Assembly (NCBI GenBank): GCA_019925795.1
Contig: CM034305.1
Coordinates: 64,468,573 to 64,532,572 of the forward strand
Length of the DNA stretch: 64,000 nucleotides
From: Dendrobium chrysotoxum
Lineage: Eukaryota; Streptophyta; Magnoliopsida; Asparagales; Orchidaceae
Direction: 5' to 3'
Each line of letters opens with the position of its first letter. The first letter of the stretch is position 1. Below are positions 46,918 through 56,679 of the stretch, piece by piece. The position numbers were made by a program, and so were the translations under genes. The notes beneath the pieces were generated by a model. It was not told where the DNA came from and searched no databases. It saw only the letters and a list, made by a program, of their open reading frames with translations.

Positions 46918-47244
46918 ATGGAAGTGCCCGCATGGGATTACGGATTGGTACTTGACGACGACGACAACATCGACATCCTCCGTTCCCCGTTCTTCGACGT
47001 CGGCTTTGATTTCGACAACACCGTCGAGGAATACTTCGAGCGGATCCACATCCCCTTGGTAGATACAATCGACGATCAAAGATTCAAAGGCCGGTGGACT
47101 ATCGTCGGCCGATTCACACCCGCCATCCTTCCGGCTGTTTCACTGCTTCCCTTCCACGGCTACATCAACCGTCTTCTACAAATCATCAAAGGCGTCCTTG
47201 GCAAATCAAAGGGTTTCTTTCGGCGACGACTTCCCTCCACATAA
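46918..47244 (+). CDS. Conserved LTR-encoded ORF, chromovirus B 5' LTR copy
   Basis: A 108-codon frame from ATG 46918: acidic start (YGLVLDDDDNIDILRSPFFD), then VGFDFDNTVEEYFERIHIPL, VDTIDDQRFKGRWTIVGRF, and a basic end (KGVLGKSKGFFRRRLPST). The charge pattern (acidic first, basic last) and the core motif are shared with the ORF in the diverged chromovirus A LTR, while many third codon positions differ. No known domain is recognised. It lies about 1 kb downstream of the TATA box and 380 bp before the LTR end, so it would be in the 5' leader of the element's RNA or in a separate short transcript. Confidence 0.6.
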   Translation: MEVPAWDYGLVLDDDDNIDILRSPFFDVGFDFDNTVEEYFERIHIPLVDTIDDQRFKGRWTIVGRFTPAILPAVSLLPFHGYINRLLQIIKGVLGKSKGFFRRRLPST

Positions 47245-47622
47245 GGGTTGACTCTTCTTCCCTTTTCAATTATCTCTTTGTTCTCTAACCTTGTAGGTGG
47301 TGACATAAGCGCAAGGAATCGCTCCGCTTAATTTTGCCTAAGCTTAGTAAACGTAGGATTTGAGTTGTTGATTTTCTATGCTTTCTAATCTCATTGTTAG
47401 ATTAGGGATGTTGAGTGAACACCTACCCTTATGTTTATTATTGAGTTTCTAATTTATCTTGTGGGTTCAAATGCTTAGCTAGTGATTTGGCCTAAACGAC
47501 GGCACCCTTCTCTTGTTTTATCTTATTGTTTCATGTTCTAGTAATTGTGCTTTAATGCTTTAATCAAAGAATCGTGCAATAATCTTACTTCATCCATGTT
47601 AGGCATTTAGTCCGGCATCATT

Positions 47623-47634
47623 TGGTATCAGAGC
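47623..47634 (+). other. Primer-binding site of chromovirus B (initiator Met tRNA)
   Basis: TGGTATCAGAGC two bases after the 5' LTR, complementary to the 3' end of plant initiator Met tRNA. Confidence 0.93.
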
Positions 47635-47983
47635 ATGGTTTGCTCTAGTTTTGCATGCTAGACATCTTCCTAGGAGTTGTTTTAACTAGTTTTAAATATT
47701 GTTGCATGCATATGGTCATTTAAAATAATTTATTTACATTTTTGATTGCTGTCCACTGCATTCCTGCATGCATTTAGTGGTTGTTAAGCTTGTTTCTCAA
47801 GTGGTCAAGTGCTGTCATTAACCTAGCTACCTCACTAGTTGTCTAGGTTGCTTATTTCCCCCTTAGTAGTTTGCTGTCCAAGTAATTTCTGCACAATCTA
47901 GTGACTTTTGAGGAAGTTTTTCTTCACTAATAAGTGCTGCCCTTTTACCCCAACTCACCCTAAGTGCCCCCTAGTGTCTAGGC

Positions 47984-49228
47984 ATGGACCCGGAACAACT
48001 TGGAAGGACTTTGGACTTGTTGGTAGGTCAAATGAATAACATTAGCCAGCAGCTCAAAGAAAATCAAGCCGACCTAGCCGAACTTCGTAGGAACACCACT
48101 GAACGATTTGATACACTTGAGCGTACACGGGAGCACCCTATTCCCTACACCCCTTCCAGACCACCGTCTATGTATGGGGATGACACCTACCCTGATGAGC
48201 GCCAACATCGTGCCAATCATCGCACTCCACACTATGGACATGATCCCCGTCATGATCCTGATATACCACTTATGAAAAATATTATAGTTGATGCTCCTAC
48301 CTTTGATGGCACCCTCGATCCCCAGCTCTTCCTGGACTGGGTCAAAGGCATGGACAGTTTCTTCAAGTGGTATAATATTTCCGAAGCTAGGAAGGTTAGT
48401 TTTGCGGAAATGAAACTCACGGGTAGGGCAAGCCAATTCTGGTCAAACTTAGAGAGTCTTAGAGAGGCTAGGAACGATTACCCCATCAATGATTGGCCAT
48501 TTATGAAACGTGAACTTAAGCAGAAGTACTTGCCTCCCTCGTACTTCCCTAGGTTATTGGATAGATGGAATAGGCTAACCCAGGGAAATAAACCAGTCAA
48601 AGAGTACATCGCCTCCTTCGATGATTACTTAATTCGATGCAAATGGGAGACCTCTACCACCCCCGCGCAGATTTTGTCTATGTTTCGCACTGGGTTGCGA
48701 GAGGATCTTCGTAACGAGTTATTTGCCCGGAACGTCACTACCCTGGAAAACGCCTACAGTTTAGTGTTAGATTTAGAGGAGACCCGTTCCCAGCACCCGA
48801 GCCGTTCACATGACTCTAGACCCTCCGACAGGCCTTCCGGTAGTGCCACTCCTCACTCTACCACTGCACGACCCACTCCTGGGAATGTGACCCGACCACC
48901 TACGGGTCACCCAAACCCCCGACCTGATTTTAGAAACAAACCTCCCACTCCAGATACTCCTCGGTCCAGTCCCGGGACCAAGTGCTTTCGATGTCAGGGG
49001 TATGGGCATATCGCTTCTCAGTGCTCCAGTCCCTACAAAGTCTCTATCATTGAGGAAATTACTGAGGAGGATTTTGAGCCCGAGGTTGAGCAGGTCCATC
49101 AAGTAGAGGAAGAAGGTGACTTCTTCGAAGAGGACAATGACACCGCCGCCCTTCACTGCCTTCAGAAGTTGGACACATCCCATCTGCGTGGTGAGATGTG
49201 CACTATCATACCCCATTACATCCGATGA
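47984..49228 (+). CDS. gag: Chromovirus B Gag
   Basis: 414 codons from ATG 47984. Residues about 10-45 are a Gln/Leu-rich coiled-coil-like start. Residues about 105-235 are the retrotransposon gag core (PQLFLDWVKGMDSFFKWYNI, FAEMKLTGRASQFW, KREL KQKYLPPSY). A Pro/Thr/Arg-rich linker follows, and a CCHC zinc knuckle (CFRCQGYGHIASQC, residues 334-347) binds RNA in this family. An acidic tail ends at 49228. Gag forms the cytoplasmic particle in which reverse transcription occurs. The ORF is intact, but the pol frame starts one base over and overlaps its end by 113 bases. Confidence 0.93.
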   Translation: MDPEQLGRTLDLLVGQMNNISQQLKENQADLAELRRNTTERFDTLERTREHPIPYTPSRPPSMYGDDTYPDERQHRANHRTPHYGHDPRHDPDIPLMKNIIVDAPTFDGTLDPQLFLDWVKGMDSFFKWYNISEARKVSFAEMKLTGRASQFWSNLESLREARNDYPINDWPFMKRELKQKYLPPSYFPRLLDRWNRLTQGNKPVKEYIASFDDYLIRCKWETSTTPAQILSMFRTGLREDLRNELFARNVTTLENAYSLVLDLEETRSQHPSRSHDSRPSDRPSGSATPHSTTARPTPGNVTRPPTGHPNPRPDFRNKPPTPDTPRSSPGTKCFRCQGYGHIASQCSSPYKVSIIEEITEEDFEPEVEQVHQVEEEGDFFEEDNDTAALHCLQKLDTSHLRGEMCTIIPHYIR

Positions 49229-50486
49229 CTGGCGTAGGACTTCTATCTTTCATACCTACACCAAAATCAAAGATAAAAATTGTAAAGTCATCGTAGATAG
49301 TGGCAGTTGCATAAATGTTGTCTCCTCCAGCATGGTGTCCAAATTAAGTCTTTCTTCTGTTCCTCACCCCAATCCGTATAAGGTAGCTTGGGTCAACTCC
49401 ACTGCCTTGGAGGTGAAAGAACGAAGTCTCGTACCTATCTCCTTTGCCACTTATAAGGAGAATGTGTGGTGCGATGTTCTAATTATGGATGTGGGACAGA
49501 TTCTGTTAGGGCGACCATGGATTTTTGATAATGATGTCCACATCTATGGGCGTTCAAACACCTGCGTGTTTGAACATGCAGGTAAAATGATTAAGCTGGT
49601 ACCATCGCAGCCCAGGGTCAAGGAAGAACCCAAACCCCACCCTCTCAAGTCCAAGAAAGGATTAAACCTAGTCACCGCTAAAGTTCTAGACTCTGAGATT
49701 ACCCGAGGCGCACCTCTGTACGCATTAGTGGGTCGTGAGATTCCCACCGAATCTGATGACCCTATGCCTCAGGAAGTCCAACCTATTTTAGGGCAGTTTG
49801 CTGATGTCTTCCCTGAAGATCTCCCGGATCAATTACCTCCCCTTAGAGACATTCAGCACGTAATAGACTTAGTCCCTGGAGCCGCCCTCCCTAACCTGCC
49901 ACATTATCGCATGAACCCCACGGAGCATGCCGAGCTTAAGAAGCAGGTCGATGAACTACTTCAGCGAGGTTTCATTAAGGAGAGTCTTAGCCCCTGCGCG
50001 GTGCCCGCCCTTCTCACTCCTAAGAAGGGAGGAACTTGGAGAATGTGTGTTGATAGCCGCGCTATCAATAAAATAACCGTCAAATATCGTTTCCCTATTC
50101 CCAGATTAGATGATATGCTAGATATGATGATGGGTGCCACTCTCTTCTCCAAGATCGATCTCAAGAGTGGATACCACCAGATCCGGATCCGACCCGGTGA
50201 TGAGTGGAAGACTGCTTTCAAAACCAAGGATGGTCTATACGAGTGGTTGGTCATGCCTTTCGGGTTGAGTAATGCCCCGAGCACCTTTATGAGAATCATG
50301 ACCCAGGTGTTACGCCCTTTTATGGGTAAGTTTGTCGTTGTCTACTTCGACGATATTCTTATCTATAGCCATTCTATTGAACAACACCTGGACCACCTAA
50401 GGCAAGTCTGTTCGGTCTTAAGGAAAGAACAATTGTACGCGAATCCTAAGAAGTGTACGTTCCTTGTCGATCGAGTCATCTTTTGA
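49217..50486 (+). pseudogene. pol: Chromovirus B Pol, part 1: protease and reverse transcriptase, ended by a TGA
   Basis: In the frame open from 49116, homology begins near 49217 (DDWRRTSIFHTY). The aspartic protease has the active-site triad in VIVDSGSCINVV. The RT follows with LLTPKKGGTWRMCVDSRAIN, FSKIDLKSGYHQIRIRPGDE, MPFGLSNAPSTF and the catalytic YFDDIL (near 50344). The frame stops at TGA 50484-50486 inside the RT, where homologues read through; the same frame goes on immediately after. The start relative to gag is one base out of phase. Confidence 0.93.
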
Positions 50487-51485
50487 GGATTTATCGTGTC
50501 AGCTCAAGGGGTTTCTGCTGACCCCGAGAAAGTGAGAGCCATCATTGAATGGCCTCTTCCTCAGAACATCCGGGAAGTCCGCAGCTTCCACGGGTTGGCC
50601 ACCTTTTATAGAAGATTTATCCGAAATTTCAGCACTATCGTTTCTCCCATCACTGACTGTCTTAAGAAGGGTGATTTTCACTGGACCCCGGCCGCCACCC
50701 GAGCTTTCGATGAGATTAAGAAGAAAATGGTGGAAGCCCCAGTGATGAGACTCCCTGATTTCTCCAAAGTCTTCGAAGTGACATGCGATTCTTCGGGAGT
50801 TGGAATTGGAGGAGTCCTATCCCAGGAGGGTCACCCAGTAGCCTACTTCAGCGAGAAGCTGAATGACATTAGGCAGCAATATTCTACTTACGACAAAGAA
50901 TTCTATGCGGTGATCCAATCCCTCCGCTATTGGCGACACTACTTGCTCCCGCAAGAGTTTGTCATCTTCTCGGATCACGAGGCTCTGCGTTATATCAACT
51001 CCCAAAAGAAACTGAATGCGCGCCACGGTCGTTGGGTAGAGTTCCTTCAGGAGTATACGTATACCCTTAGGCATAAGGCGGGAGTTGAGAATAAAGCTGC
51101 TGATGCCCTCAGTCGTCGTATGATGACTGCCACTGAAATGAAAACTGAAGTTGTGGGTTTCGAGCAAATAAAGAGGGATTATTTGGACTGCCCCGACTTC
51201 AAAGAGACCTACTCTCTCTTATCCACAGGCAGCACGCTCCTTGTGGATGACTTCCTTCTGGAGGATGGTTACCTTTTCAAAGCTCAAAAGCTTTGCATTC
51301 CTAGCACCTCCCTTAGGGAATTCCTTGTCTGGGAACTCCACGCCGGAGGCCTCGCGGGGCACTTCGGACGGGACAAAACGATAGAAGCCGTGGAGTACCG
51401 TTTCTTTTGGCCCAGTTTGAAGAGAGATGTCGGTCGGATGGTCAGTCGATGTCACACCTGTCAGTTAGCCAAACAGCGAAAGTAG
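50487..51485 (+). pseudogene. pol: Chromovirus B Pol, part 2: RT end, RNase H and integrase zinc domain, ended by a TAG
   Basis: Continues the pol frame after the TGA: GFIVSAQGVSADPEKV, the FHGLATFYRRFI connection motif, RNase H (TCDSSGVGIGGVLSQEG; YDKEFYAVIQSLRYWRHYLL; SDHEALRYI; ADALSRR) and the integrase HHCC zinc domain (ELHAGGLAGHFG ... CHTCQLAKQRK). It stops at TAG 51483-51485, where a Gln codon would need a single base change. RNase H removes the RNA strand after copying. Confidence 0.93.
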
Positions 51486-52772
51486 AACACTGGGCTTTAC
51501 ACTCCGCTGCCTGTCCCTAGTTGTCCTTGGCAGGATGTCAGCATGGATTTCATTTTAGGCCTGCCTAAGACTCTTCGTAAAAATGATGCCATTTGTGTCA
51601 TAGTTGATAGATTTTCTAAAATGGCTCATTTCATACCTTGCTCCAAGACATCCGACGCCTCTCATATTGCCAAGCTTTATTTCAAGGAGGTCGTCCGTCT
51701 ACATGGTCTCCCTAAAACCATCGTATCAGATAGAGATGTGAAATTCACTAGCTATTTTTGGAAAACCCTTTGGATGAAATTAGACACTAAATTGCAATTT
51801 TCTACTGCCTTTCATCCACAGACTGATGGTCAGACCGAGGTAGTTAATAGGAGCTTAGGGAATCTATTACGGTCTCTGGTGGGTGAGCATATTAAGGATT
51901 GGGATTCTGTTTTACCCACTGCTGAGTTTGCATATAATAATTCGGTGAACCGAACCACTGGCCTGAGTCCTTCTGAAATTGTTTATGGGTTCAAACCTAG
52001 GCAGCCGTTAGATCTCATACCCATGTGCCCTAGGTATAGGATCTCTGAGTCTGCATCATCATTTGCATCACATATGCATGAACTTCATAAAGAAATTGCA
52101 CGACAAATTGAAAAGAGCAATAATGATTACAAATTACAGGCTGATCTGAAACGAAAATTTAAAACTTTTGATGTTGGTGACTTCGTGATGGTGCGGATTC
52201 GTCCGGAACGGTTCCCGCAGGGAACAGTTAAGAAATTACATGCTAAGAGTGCTGGACCATTCAAGATAATCAAGCAAATCAACGATAATGCTTATGTGGT
52301 AGATCTCCCCGCTGAGTTCAACATCAATCCCTCCTTTAACATAGAAGATTTAGTGGCATACGAAGGTCCGGATTTCAATCCGCCAAACCCACTATTACAG
52401 CAGCCTTGTGTGAACCCACCTTGTGAGATCCCTAACCTACCCCCACTCCCAGATATCCCTAAATCACCTATGACAGAGAAAGTGGACGCGATTCTAAGCG
52501 ATGAAGTCATCTCTACAAGGGAAGGTGGACGGCGTAGGTATTTGATCAGGTGGAGAGGCAAACCCGAGTCTGAGGATACTTGGTTGGATCGCGAGGAGCT
52601 ACAGCGAGTGGACCCTGATGCATTGGAAATTTATGATAGCACCAGAGATACTTACTCGACGGAGTCGAGCTTTCTTCCACCCCGGGAGAATGATGAGGAC
52701 ATCTTCACATGGAAAGTCTACCGGAGACGTGGTCGTCGATCTACGGCCACGATCGAGTCTTTATATTTTTGA
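51486..52772 (+). CDS. pol: Chromovirus B Pol, part 3: integrase core and chromodomain, running into the 3' LTR
   Basis: After the TAG the same frame continues; the ATG at 51543 begins MDFILGLPKTLRKNDA. The integrase core has catalytic Asp in VIVDRFSK, Asp in VSDRDVKF and Glu in GQTEVVNRSL. The C-terminal part (GPFKIIKQINDNAYVVDLP) leads to a chromodomain (RYLIRWRGKPESEDTWLDRE), which in this clade guides insertion into particular chromatin. The last 27 codons and the stop (52770-52772) lie inside the 3' LTR, so the polypurine tract is within coding sequence. Confidence 0.93.
   Translation, partial: NTGLYTPLPVPSCPWQDVSMDFILGLPKTLRKNDAICVIVDRFSKMAHFIPCSKTSDASHIAKLYFKEVVRLHGLPKTIVSDRDVKFTSYFWKTLWMKLDTKLQFSTAFHPQTDGQTEVVNRSLGNLLRSLVGEHIKDWDSVLPTAEFAYNNSVNRTTGLSPSEIVYGFKPRQPLDLIPMCPRYRISESASSFASHMHELHKEIARQIEKSNNDYKLQADLKRKFKTFDVGDFVMVRIRPERFPQGTVKKLHAKSAGPFKIIKQINDNAYVVDLPAEFNINPSFNIEDLVAYEGPDFNPPNPLLQQPCVNPPCEIPNLPPLPDIPKSPMTEKVDAILSDEVISTREGGRRRYLIRWRGKPESEDTWLDREELQRVDPDALEIYDSTRDTYSTESSFLPPRENDEDIFTWKVYRRRGRRSTATIESLYF
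52678..52690 (+). other. Polypurine tract of chromovirus B
   Basis: The short purine run GGGAGAA ends directly before the 3' LTR and lies inside the pol frame. Chromovirus A has AGGAAGAA in the same place. This primes plus-strand DNA synthesis in LTR elements. Confidence 0.65.
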
Positions 52773-54586
52773 GTTTTATTATGTTATTGTTTTCCTTTAG
52801 TTCGTTTACCGTTGTACCCTTATTTTAGGGTGGTTTGCTTGTAAGCCCAAGAGGGCATGTTTGTCTTTTCGTTTTGTCTTTTGTTTGAGGCTATTTAAAG
52901 GCCCCTATTGTATTGCTTTAATTAATGAATGAATTATAAGAAAAGTTCTTGCACTTGTGTTGTGAGATAGAGCGTTGAGAGCTTTGGAAGAAGATCCCTA
53001 GGAGGGGGAGATTGTGCATCACCCACCAACTGCGACGAGTCGGGTTCGTGGTTTCTCTAGTGCTCTCTTTTCCCCCATCCCCTCTCTTCACCGCCGGCCC
53101 CTTCATTTCCCAATCCCACCGCCGGCCACCCCCCTTCCCCACCCCCACCCCACGGCCCAAAGCCCTCCCTCCATCACCCGGCCACCTCTCCCTCCCACCT
53201 ACCCGCCAGCCTCCCTACCACCCACACCCCACCTCATGGCCAAGCACCCCACCGTCCCCTCCATGCCGCCGCCCCCCTCTCTCCCATGATCCTTGGCTTT
53301 CCTTATTGATTAATTCCCTAAACTAGATTGACTATAATTGGAATTAATTTGGAATTCAAATCTATTTGATTTGATTTTCAAAATCTTTCCTAAAATATCA
53401 AATCTATTTTAAGAAAGTTTCCCAATTTAACTTATTTTGAATTTTAAATTAAGAGGGATTTAATTAGTCTTTCTTAAATGCTCATATCTTAAATAAGGAA
53501 ACCCAAATCAATTCCCAAATCCCCTCTCCCCTCTCCTTAATGCCGCCGGCCCCAACCCCTCTACCCGCCCCTCTCTCTCCCAATTACCTCCCTCTCTTTC
53601 CACATCAAGCCCTCCCCTCTTGGAAATTAATTCAAATACTTAATTCCTAAATCCCCCCCCATCTAATTCTAAAATTTAAATTCAGATTTTAGAATTCTTG
53701 CCCTAACCCTAACTCCTCCCAAATCAAGGCTAAGATCCTCTTCCCAAAGCCATACCTTGGCCGGCCACCACTCCCACCTTCTCGCTCTTTGATTCTTAAA
53801 GGAAACCTCCCATCCCTTGTGAAGAAACTTCAAGGACAACAAATCAACATCGTCCTCAATCTCTCTTTCTTCCAACGACATGAATGGAAGTGCCCGCATG
53901 GGATTACGGATTGGTACTTGACGACGACGACAACATCGACATCCTCCGTTCCCCGTTCTTCGACGTCGGCTTTGATTTCGACAACACCGTCGAGGAATAC
54001 TTCGAGCGGATCCACATCCCCTTGGTAGATACAATCGACGATCAAAGATTCAAAGGCCGGTGGACTATCGTCGGCCGATTCACACCCACCATCATTCCGC
54101 CTGTTTCACCGCTTCCCTTCCACGGCTACATCAACCGTCTTCTACAAATCATCAAAGGCGTCCTTGGCAAATCAAAGGGTTTCTTTCGGCGACGACTTCC
54201 CTCCACATAAGGGTTGACTCTTCTTCCCTTTTCAATTATCTCTTTGTTCTCTAACCTTGTAGGTGGTGACATAAGCGCAAGGAATCGCTCCGCTTAATTT
54301 TGCCTGAGCTTAGTAAACGTAGGATTTGAGTTGTTGATTTTCTATGCTTTCTAATCTCATTGTTAGATTAGGGATGTTGAGTGAACACCTACCCTTATGT
54401 TTATTATTGAGTTTCTAATTTATTTTGTGGGTTCAAATGCTTAGCTAGTGATTTGGCCTAAACGCCGGCACCCTTCTCTTGTTTTATCTTATTGTTTCAT
54501 ATTCTAGTAATTGTGCTTTAATGCTTTAATCAAAGAATCGTGCAATAATCTTACTTCATCCATGTTAGGCATTTAGTCCGGCATCA
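52691..54586 (+). repeat. 3' LTR of chromovirus B
   Basis: 1896 bp, nearly identical to the 5' LTR. Differences noted by eye cluster slightly around 54085-54110 (four changes). Carries the second copy of the LTR ORF at 53884-54210. Confidence 0.96.
53884..54210 (+). CDS. Conserved LTR-encoded ORF, chromovirus B 3' LTR copy
   Basis: 108 codons, same length as the 5' copy, still fully open. It differs in a few residues only, in the segment after VGRF (PTIIPPVSP against PAILPAVSL). Any 3' LTR-driven transcript would place it in host intron 4 sequence. Confidence 0.58.
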   Translation: MEVPAWDYGLVLDDDDNIDILRSPFFDVGFDFDNTVEEYFERIHIPLVDTIDDQRFKGRWTIVGRFTPTIIPPVSPLPFHGYINRLLQIIKGVLGKSKGFFRRRLPST

Positions 54587-54591
54587 GTTTT

Positions 54592-56640
54592 ACTATATAA
54601 ACTTTAAATAAAATAATACGTTCTAATATTTATTTACGTATTAAATAACTCTCTCAAAAATTCTATCAAAAATCTTTGGGTGCATTGCTTACATCCACAT
54701 TCATAAATAACACTAGTGTAAGCTTGATCCTAGAGTCCTTGAATGTGTCTTTATTGAATATTCTTCTACTAAAAAAGGGTATATGTATTATGATATAATC
54801 ACCAAAAAATTCCTTAATTTAAAAGATGTCATCTTTGATGAGAAGCAAATTTTTTTTAACCTAACTCATCTTCAATGGTTGAACTCTCAACTTGAAGATA
54901 AATTTGATGAAAACTCTTTCACGTTGACATTCCAATAATACAAACTCCTACAAATTCGGACACTTTCTTCCTACACATAAAACCTTCTTTACAAACATAA
55001 GCTCCATTTCCCTTATAATACCACAAGTGGTACTTGAAAAGAAGGATTGGAAGGATGCCCTGAGAGAAGAAATGAATGCTAAAAAAAATCACATTTGGGA
55101 GATCATTGAACTATCAAAATGGAAGAAAATTGTATGATGCAAATGAATTTTTTCTATTAAATATAAAGCATATGAAAGATTGGAATGATGTAAATTGAGA
55201 TTGGTTGCCAAAGGATATACTCAATCCTATGGATTTGACTACTAATAAACTTTCCCTCCTGTTGCGAAATTGAATACAATACACGTACTAATTTCTCGTG
55301 TAGCCAATTGTGGATGGTTCATGTAATAACATAATGTAAAGAATGTTTTTTTATATGACGATGTCGAAGAATGAGCCTATATGAATCCACCACCTGGATT
55401 TGATAGTTCTTTTACAAAGAATAAATTGTACAAATCTAAATGTCCTTAAACAATCTCCGAGAGTATGAATGAAGCTGGATATAAATAAAATGAAGGGGAT
55501 TATACCTTCTTCATAAAATGCTCCATTGATATAAGGTCTCAATTATCATTATGTATATTGACGATATAATTATTAGAGGTGATGAAAATGGAGAAAATTA
55601 GTCTCTTAAGAGAGAGTTTGTTGAAAAATTTGAGATCAAGGTGTTGGGTGAGCTCAAATACTTCTTGGCCATATAATTTACTCAATTAGAAAAATGAATA
55701 TCATTGTATCAAGATATATCATAGATCTATTAAAAGAAATAAAAATAATTAATTACAAACCTTGTGAAACCCCAACTGAACTAAGAAAAAAATTGAACTT
55801 AGATGAAGAAAGAAAAGAAATATACATGAGATAATATTAAAGATTAGTTGAAAAATTGATGTATCTCACACATGTCCGGACATTACATATATGATAAATC
55901 TCATCACTCAATTTATGCATAGACCTGAATAGTCTCACCTTCAAGTTGTTTATATAATCATTAGAAATCTTAAATCGGGCCAAGACAAAAAAATTTTATA
56001 TAGAAGGCAGGTTTCTTAATAAATTGGAGGTGCAAAAAACAAACTATTGTTTCGTACTTTCATGGTCTTGTTGAATCCAAATTTAGATCCATTGCTCAAT
56101 GAATTAGCGAGCTTTTATGGATCAAAATTATATTGGAAGATTTAAACATCAAATGGTAAGGGTCACTGAAGATATACTTTGACAATAAATTTGTCATTAG
56201 CATTGCTCATAAATTTATTACAATACAATCTTACCAACATATGGAGATGGATATGTATTTCATAAAACAGAAACTAGAAAGTGGGTTGATTTGTATCCCA
56301 TATGTGCCAATAGGATATCATTTTTCTTACATTCTCATGAAAGGACTCTACAACATCACATTCAAAAATATTGTAAGCAAATTAGGAATGGTGGATTTAT
56401 ACTATTTAGTTTGAGGGGAAATGTTGAAAGATCATGGGACACACAAGTAAACTATTCTTGGTAAGGATTCTTGAGGACACAGTTTAATGGTTTTAACCAT
56501 TGGATCGGTACTCTTATAACCTTTAAATTATCATTTATGTGCCTCCCCTTCCTCTCCTATATATATATCTATATGTCCACACTTTTTACAGAATCAAACA
56601 ATAAAAATTCGATGTAGTTTTTTTTTTCATCTTTCTATTT
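54592..56640 (+). pseudogene. Ty1/copia retrotransposon pol, 5'-truncated and decayed
   Basis: Fragments in all three plus frames follow copia pol in order: KKGYMYYDIITKKF (54770), then a W..A..EEM..K..TWEI segment (55040-55120), LRLVAKGYTQSYGFDY (55195-55245), DVKN-like and PPGF (55330-55400), the catalytic MYIDDIIIRGDE (55550-55580), EFEIKVLGELKYFL (55625-55665), LTHV...TYM and FMHRP (55860-55930), RRSTT/KKQTIVS-like (56000-56060), and KHMEMDMYFIKQKLESG (56230-56290). Frameshifts and stops throughout. Integrase core and gag are missing. Chromovirus B inserted at its left edge. Confidence 0.85.
56422..56640 (+). repeat. 3' LTR of the copia remnant, right end unclear
   Basis: A purine-rich TTTGAGGGGAAA (56410-56421), typical of copia polypurine tracts, is followed by TGTTGAAAGATCATGG. 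A TATA-like stretch CTATATATATATC lies near 56560 and AATAAAAATTC near 56600. Without the 5' LTR the right end cannot be fixed. Confidence 0.6.
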
Positions 56641-56679
56641 TTCTACGTAAGAAAAATATGTGCGAAGATCCATGTTTAG

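Larger units (their letters stand above)
45721..47620 (+). repeat. 5' LTR of chromovirus B
   Basis: 1900 bp, TG...CA. TATA-like TATTTAAA at 45922-45929. It carries the conserved LTR ORF at 46918-47244. Several C-rich homopolymers (near 46160 and 46685) differ in length from the 3' LTR. Confidence 0.96.
45721..54586 (+). mobile_element. Chromovirus B: nearly complete, young Ty3/gypsy LTR retrotransposon
   Basis: LTRs at 45721-47620 (1900 bp) and 52691-54586 (1896 bp), both TGATGAGG...GGCATCA. The target duplication GTTTT is perfect at 45716-45720 and 54587-54591. Gag, protease, RT, RNase H, integrase and chromodomain are present in order on the plus strand. By eye the LTRs differ at about 14 bases plus two homopolymer length changes, so insertion was recent. 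The frame is broken at the gag/pol join, at 50484 (TGA) and at 51483 (TAG). The FHGLA and QKKLNARHGRW motifs suggest the Reina/CRM/Galadriel side of the chromoviruses; lineage not settled. Confidence 0.96.

Noticed and set aside
46703..47068. 121-codon minus-strand frame in the chromovirus B LTR (also 53669-54034)
   Set aside because: It is the shadow of the conserved plus-strand LTR ORF and has no counterpart in chromovirus A.
48074..49216. Minus-strand frames of 120 and 136 codons over gag
   Set aside because: Antisense shadows of the gag coding region with no family features.
49116..49228. Programmed frameshift between gag and pol
   Set aside because: The frames are one base apart, but no clear slippery site was seen and many chromoviruses use a single gag-pol frame; a simple one-base mutation is as likely. 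Not claimed.
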